From Megalopta genalis (Eukaryota; Arthropoda; Insecta; Hymenoptera; Halictidae), in the NCBI RefSeq assembly GCF_051020955.1, contig NC_135013.1, forward strand, positions 36,471,302 to 36,535,301: a DNA stretch of 64,000 nucleotides, in the 5' to 3' direction. Below are positions 61,424 to 64,000 of the stretch, piece after piece (positions within the stretch are counted from its first letter, which is position 1; each line of letters starts with the position of its first letter). The position numbers and the translations under genes are program-made. The notes beneath the pieces were generated by a model. The model did not search any database. It was not told the origin of the DNA and saw only the letters and a program-made list of their open reading frames with translations.

Positions 61424-63914
61424 TTAAGTGCCATAGATAGTTTCATTTTTGTTCCTTTGTGTTTCCATGAATTTTGTTTGTGTTCTCGCTTTCTGCGAAT
61501 TCTTTAACATTTCTGTTTTTACTTCTTCCAGATTAAATTCGTAAGTATTTTTCAAATTCCTTTTTTGAAAAATCTTCTGACTAGATTCTTTTATAAAATA
61601 AGGTTTATAGCTCTTAGCGATATCTTCTGCAATAGCATCGGATACATCATTAGTCGCGTGAGTTTGACGTGTTTCATTTCCGGATCTATCACTGTTTTTC
61701 AAATGATTTGGTATTACTGATTGTTGCAAATGCAATAACTGTGTATTGGTAACTTCGCAATCGATTTGCATCATAGTTATATGATTTGCGGGCGTTGAAA
61801 ATGTTTCTGTAAACAGAAAAGAAGATATATGTCGTCAACTTTTAAAATTCGTTAATCCTTTCAGTTCTCACCATTTGTAGGTAGTGCAGGAAGAACCAAC
61901 GACATTTTCGGTCTGCCCGTACTATTTTTTCTCGAAGCTGGTAAAAGCAAATGCTCTCCGCTGAACCAAACCACGTAAAATGTATCGTCTCTTCTGCCCA
62001 ATGCTTCAAATAAAGATGCATGTTCTTTTAATGTCGGAGAAAAAACCTCCACTGCATTTGTAATGGTAGAACTTGCAGTTTTTCGAAGTATCTCAGATTT
62101 GCTTTTTCGCGGTAAATTGTGCTTATATTTAGTCTTTTTCTGTACTATATATGGTGATAGCAATCCTCCCAAAAATTTCTCGTCAAATTTTGAGGTTTTC
62201 GATGTAAACCAATTATCTTGATCGGACTCTCCACCGATCCATCGTCTTAATTCGTAATCCAAACGAATCGATTCGCTTTTATTTATATACATCGGACACA
62301 TAGGTTGGAGTACTGATATATTTTTACGGAAATTTTTGTCCTCTTCTTGTTGAACTTGATCTTTAGGTGACCAAAGCAATGTTCTTCCATGTCTAATATA
62401 TGGTGTATTGGTAGCAATGTTAACAGGCAACACATTTAAACGGTTATCTTTTGAGAGAACGTTGCTGTAAGACATGAAATTAAAAAAAAAATACTTAACA
62501 AATTCAATAATATAACTTTTTATAAATGTTAAATTTTCTAAACAGTCTCACCTAAACGTATTGACATTTAAGGATACCATAAAAGCCATACCCAAAAGAA
62601 TAGCAACATTCTTTTTATTTGCATTGAGATTTATGCTCCCATATTTCTTATTAGTATTCGCTGTGTTCCCCAATGCAGAAAGTTTCTGTTTGAGGTTTGT
62701 ATTCTCCTAATACAAACATAATTTAATTACAATAGTTTACTTAAAACTGTGTCTTTCTAAGACCAGGAGCTAAGTTTCCTTTTCCATTGCCGTTGCTCCA
62801 CAAAACTAAATGAATCAACATATCTATTATCTTTAATTGTACTTCAACATAAATTTGTAATCCTATATTGGTGGACAGCATGATCTGGAGGTAAAAGGTT
62901 TTTATGCATTGAAAATGGAAACGTAAGCCTCTCGTCTCTTATTATTTAATTTCATTGTCACAGCAACTAGAGCACAGCAAACGGTACCAAATATTAAATA
63001 AAAATTTAGATACTAAACAGTACCAGATATTATTATAATTCTCACCATCTTTAACTGTTTATTTTCCTCTTGCAGTTTACAAATTTGTTTCTCCAGCGAA
63101 GATACATATTCTTTCTTTTTTTTTCGTGATAGACAAGCAGATTCCCTGTTTTTTATCATTCTCTGTTGTCTTTTCAGTGCTTTAATCTCATTTTCTTGTC
63201 GTCCAGTGAAATTAACATCTTGGATTTCATTTTTTATAACAATCGGAGCATAATTCGAATGTTCTGCTCTAATTAATATTGGCCTGCAACCAGATGTGTC
63301 ATTCTTTAGAACTATTGAAGTACATCCAGCTGTTTCATTTCTCAAAATTAAGGATGCATCTGTAATAGCAGTATTTGATTGTTTTCCTGATACATACATA
63401 TCTGCACTATTCGTAGGATTCACTTGTGGTACTTGTGCCGCGTTCGTTTCTGCTTTTATTTGGATTGGTGAAAATTGTACTGAATTTTCACTAACAAGAT
63501 TATTTCCGTTGGCTGGTAATAAATGAGTCATAAGAGGGTACGATGTGCAGTTTTGTTTAACCTTTTGTGTGAATGTAAGTAAATTTTGTGTACTTAAGAA
63601 AATAGTATTTCGAGGCTGTTCTGGAAAATATAAAGCACAGAAATGTGTATTGTACAATTTAAGCACATTGTGCGACAAAATTATCTATATTATAATAATG
63701 TTTTACCATTGTTTGCAGGCTGTGTCTTTGGTTGAACTCTAATATGTTTGGTTGAATTGGCTTTGGAAAGAATCAATTTCGTAGATTTTCTTTCCTGACA
63801 TTTAATGGGTGTAAATCTTAACTGCTTTGCAATACTTGCATTGAATACTGGCTCGGGTGACATTGACGGAGAAATATTTTGAGGTGGTGAAATCGGTGGT
63901 GTCTCTGGAGTCGA
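61424..63914 (-). CDS. ATF6: ATF6, ER-membrane bZIP stress transcription factor (5' exons beyond window)
   Basis: Minus-strand exons are 63914-63707, 63620-63046, 62706-62552, 62464-61872 and 61806-61424, all in phase. The N-terminal exons lie beyond 64000. ATF6 sits in the ER membrane. On unfolded-protein stress it moves to the Golgi, is cut by site-1 and site-2 proteases, and its N-terminal bZIP part enters the nucleus. The basic region LKRQQRMIKNRESACLSRKK and the leucine zipper (LEKQICKLQEENKQL-KMENTNLKQKL) span two exons. A hydrophobic segment NVAILLGMAFMVSLNV follows. The luminal part has RHGRTLLW, where RTLL resembles a site-1 protease RxxL site. The C-terminal luminal signatures TGRPKMSLVLPALP and MMQIDCEVTNTQLLHL match the family closely. 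Identity is firm from several separate segments. Confidence 0.95.
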
Positions 63915-64000
63915 CTGTAATCAATTAATGCAGGAGATATTTAACTAGAGGAAATAATCTAAACAATTAATATAGATACAGCAATTACTATACTTTAAAT

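Noticed and set aside
63621..63706. ATF6 intron of only 22 bp ending at an AG near 63685
   Set aside because: Too short to splice; the acceptor just before 63620 gives a normal 86-bp intron and keeps phase.

Overview
The window is insect nuclear DNA, most likely from a hymenopteran (bee, ant or wasp). The protein genes are split by short GT-AG introns and have animal-specific identities. The DNA is AT-rich but keeps many CpG sites. A Ro60 gene, which I recall as absent from Drosophila, and many small TTAA-flanked and TA-flanked inverted-repeat elements also fit. The species assignment is inference.

Left half (1-29.9 kb): I see no protein gene here. It holds a 1.5-kb pyrimidine-only repeat block (about 1.2-2.8 kb), a 28-bp satellite (6.85-7.4 kb), a related 82-bp-period satellite (20.8-21.5 kb), an exact 108-bp satellite (22.5-23.2 kb) and many weaker AT-rich tandem repeats. 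At least five TTAA-flanked MITEs of piggyBac type and several TA-type fold-back MITEs lie among them. It may be intergenic or the first intron of the next gene, whose first visible exon begins with 5'UTR.

Middle (29.9-46.9 kb): a complete seven-exon SCAR/WAVE gene on the + strand (588 aa in the chosen model) is followed by a probable long 3'UTR. Then comes gene-poor DNA with a decayed LINE ORF1, hairpins and MITEs.

Right part (46.9-64 kb): a compact cluster of six genes: Ro60 (-), a SINA/SIAH-like RING protein (+), SMG7 (-), NUBPL (+), sulfiredoxin (+) and ATF6 (-, 5' end beyond the window). I rebuilt all exon joins by hand from GT-AG sites and reading phase. NUBPL comes out at 319 aa, Ro60 at 570 aa, SMG7 at 1170 aa, sulfiredoxin at 115 aa and the RING protein at 299 aa. 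The genes are not one pathway, but several serve RNA quality control (Ro60, SMG7) and stress or redox responses (ATF6, sulfiredoxin, NUBPL).

The most notable points are a Ro60 whose von Willebrand A metal site looks destroyed, several families of short non-autonomous transposons (one nested or composite cluster at 17.8-19.2 kb), a 77-nt near-perfect hairpin at 40.36 kb, and a satellite family built on a TTCGAATAAA-like unit at four places. I found no convincing new molecular system.
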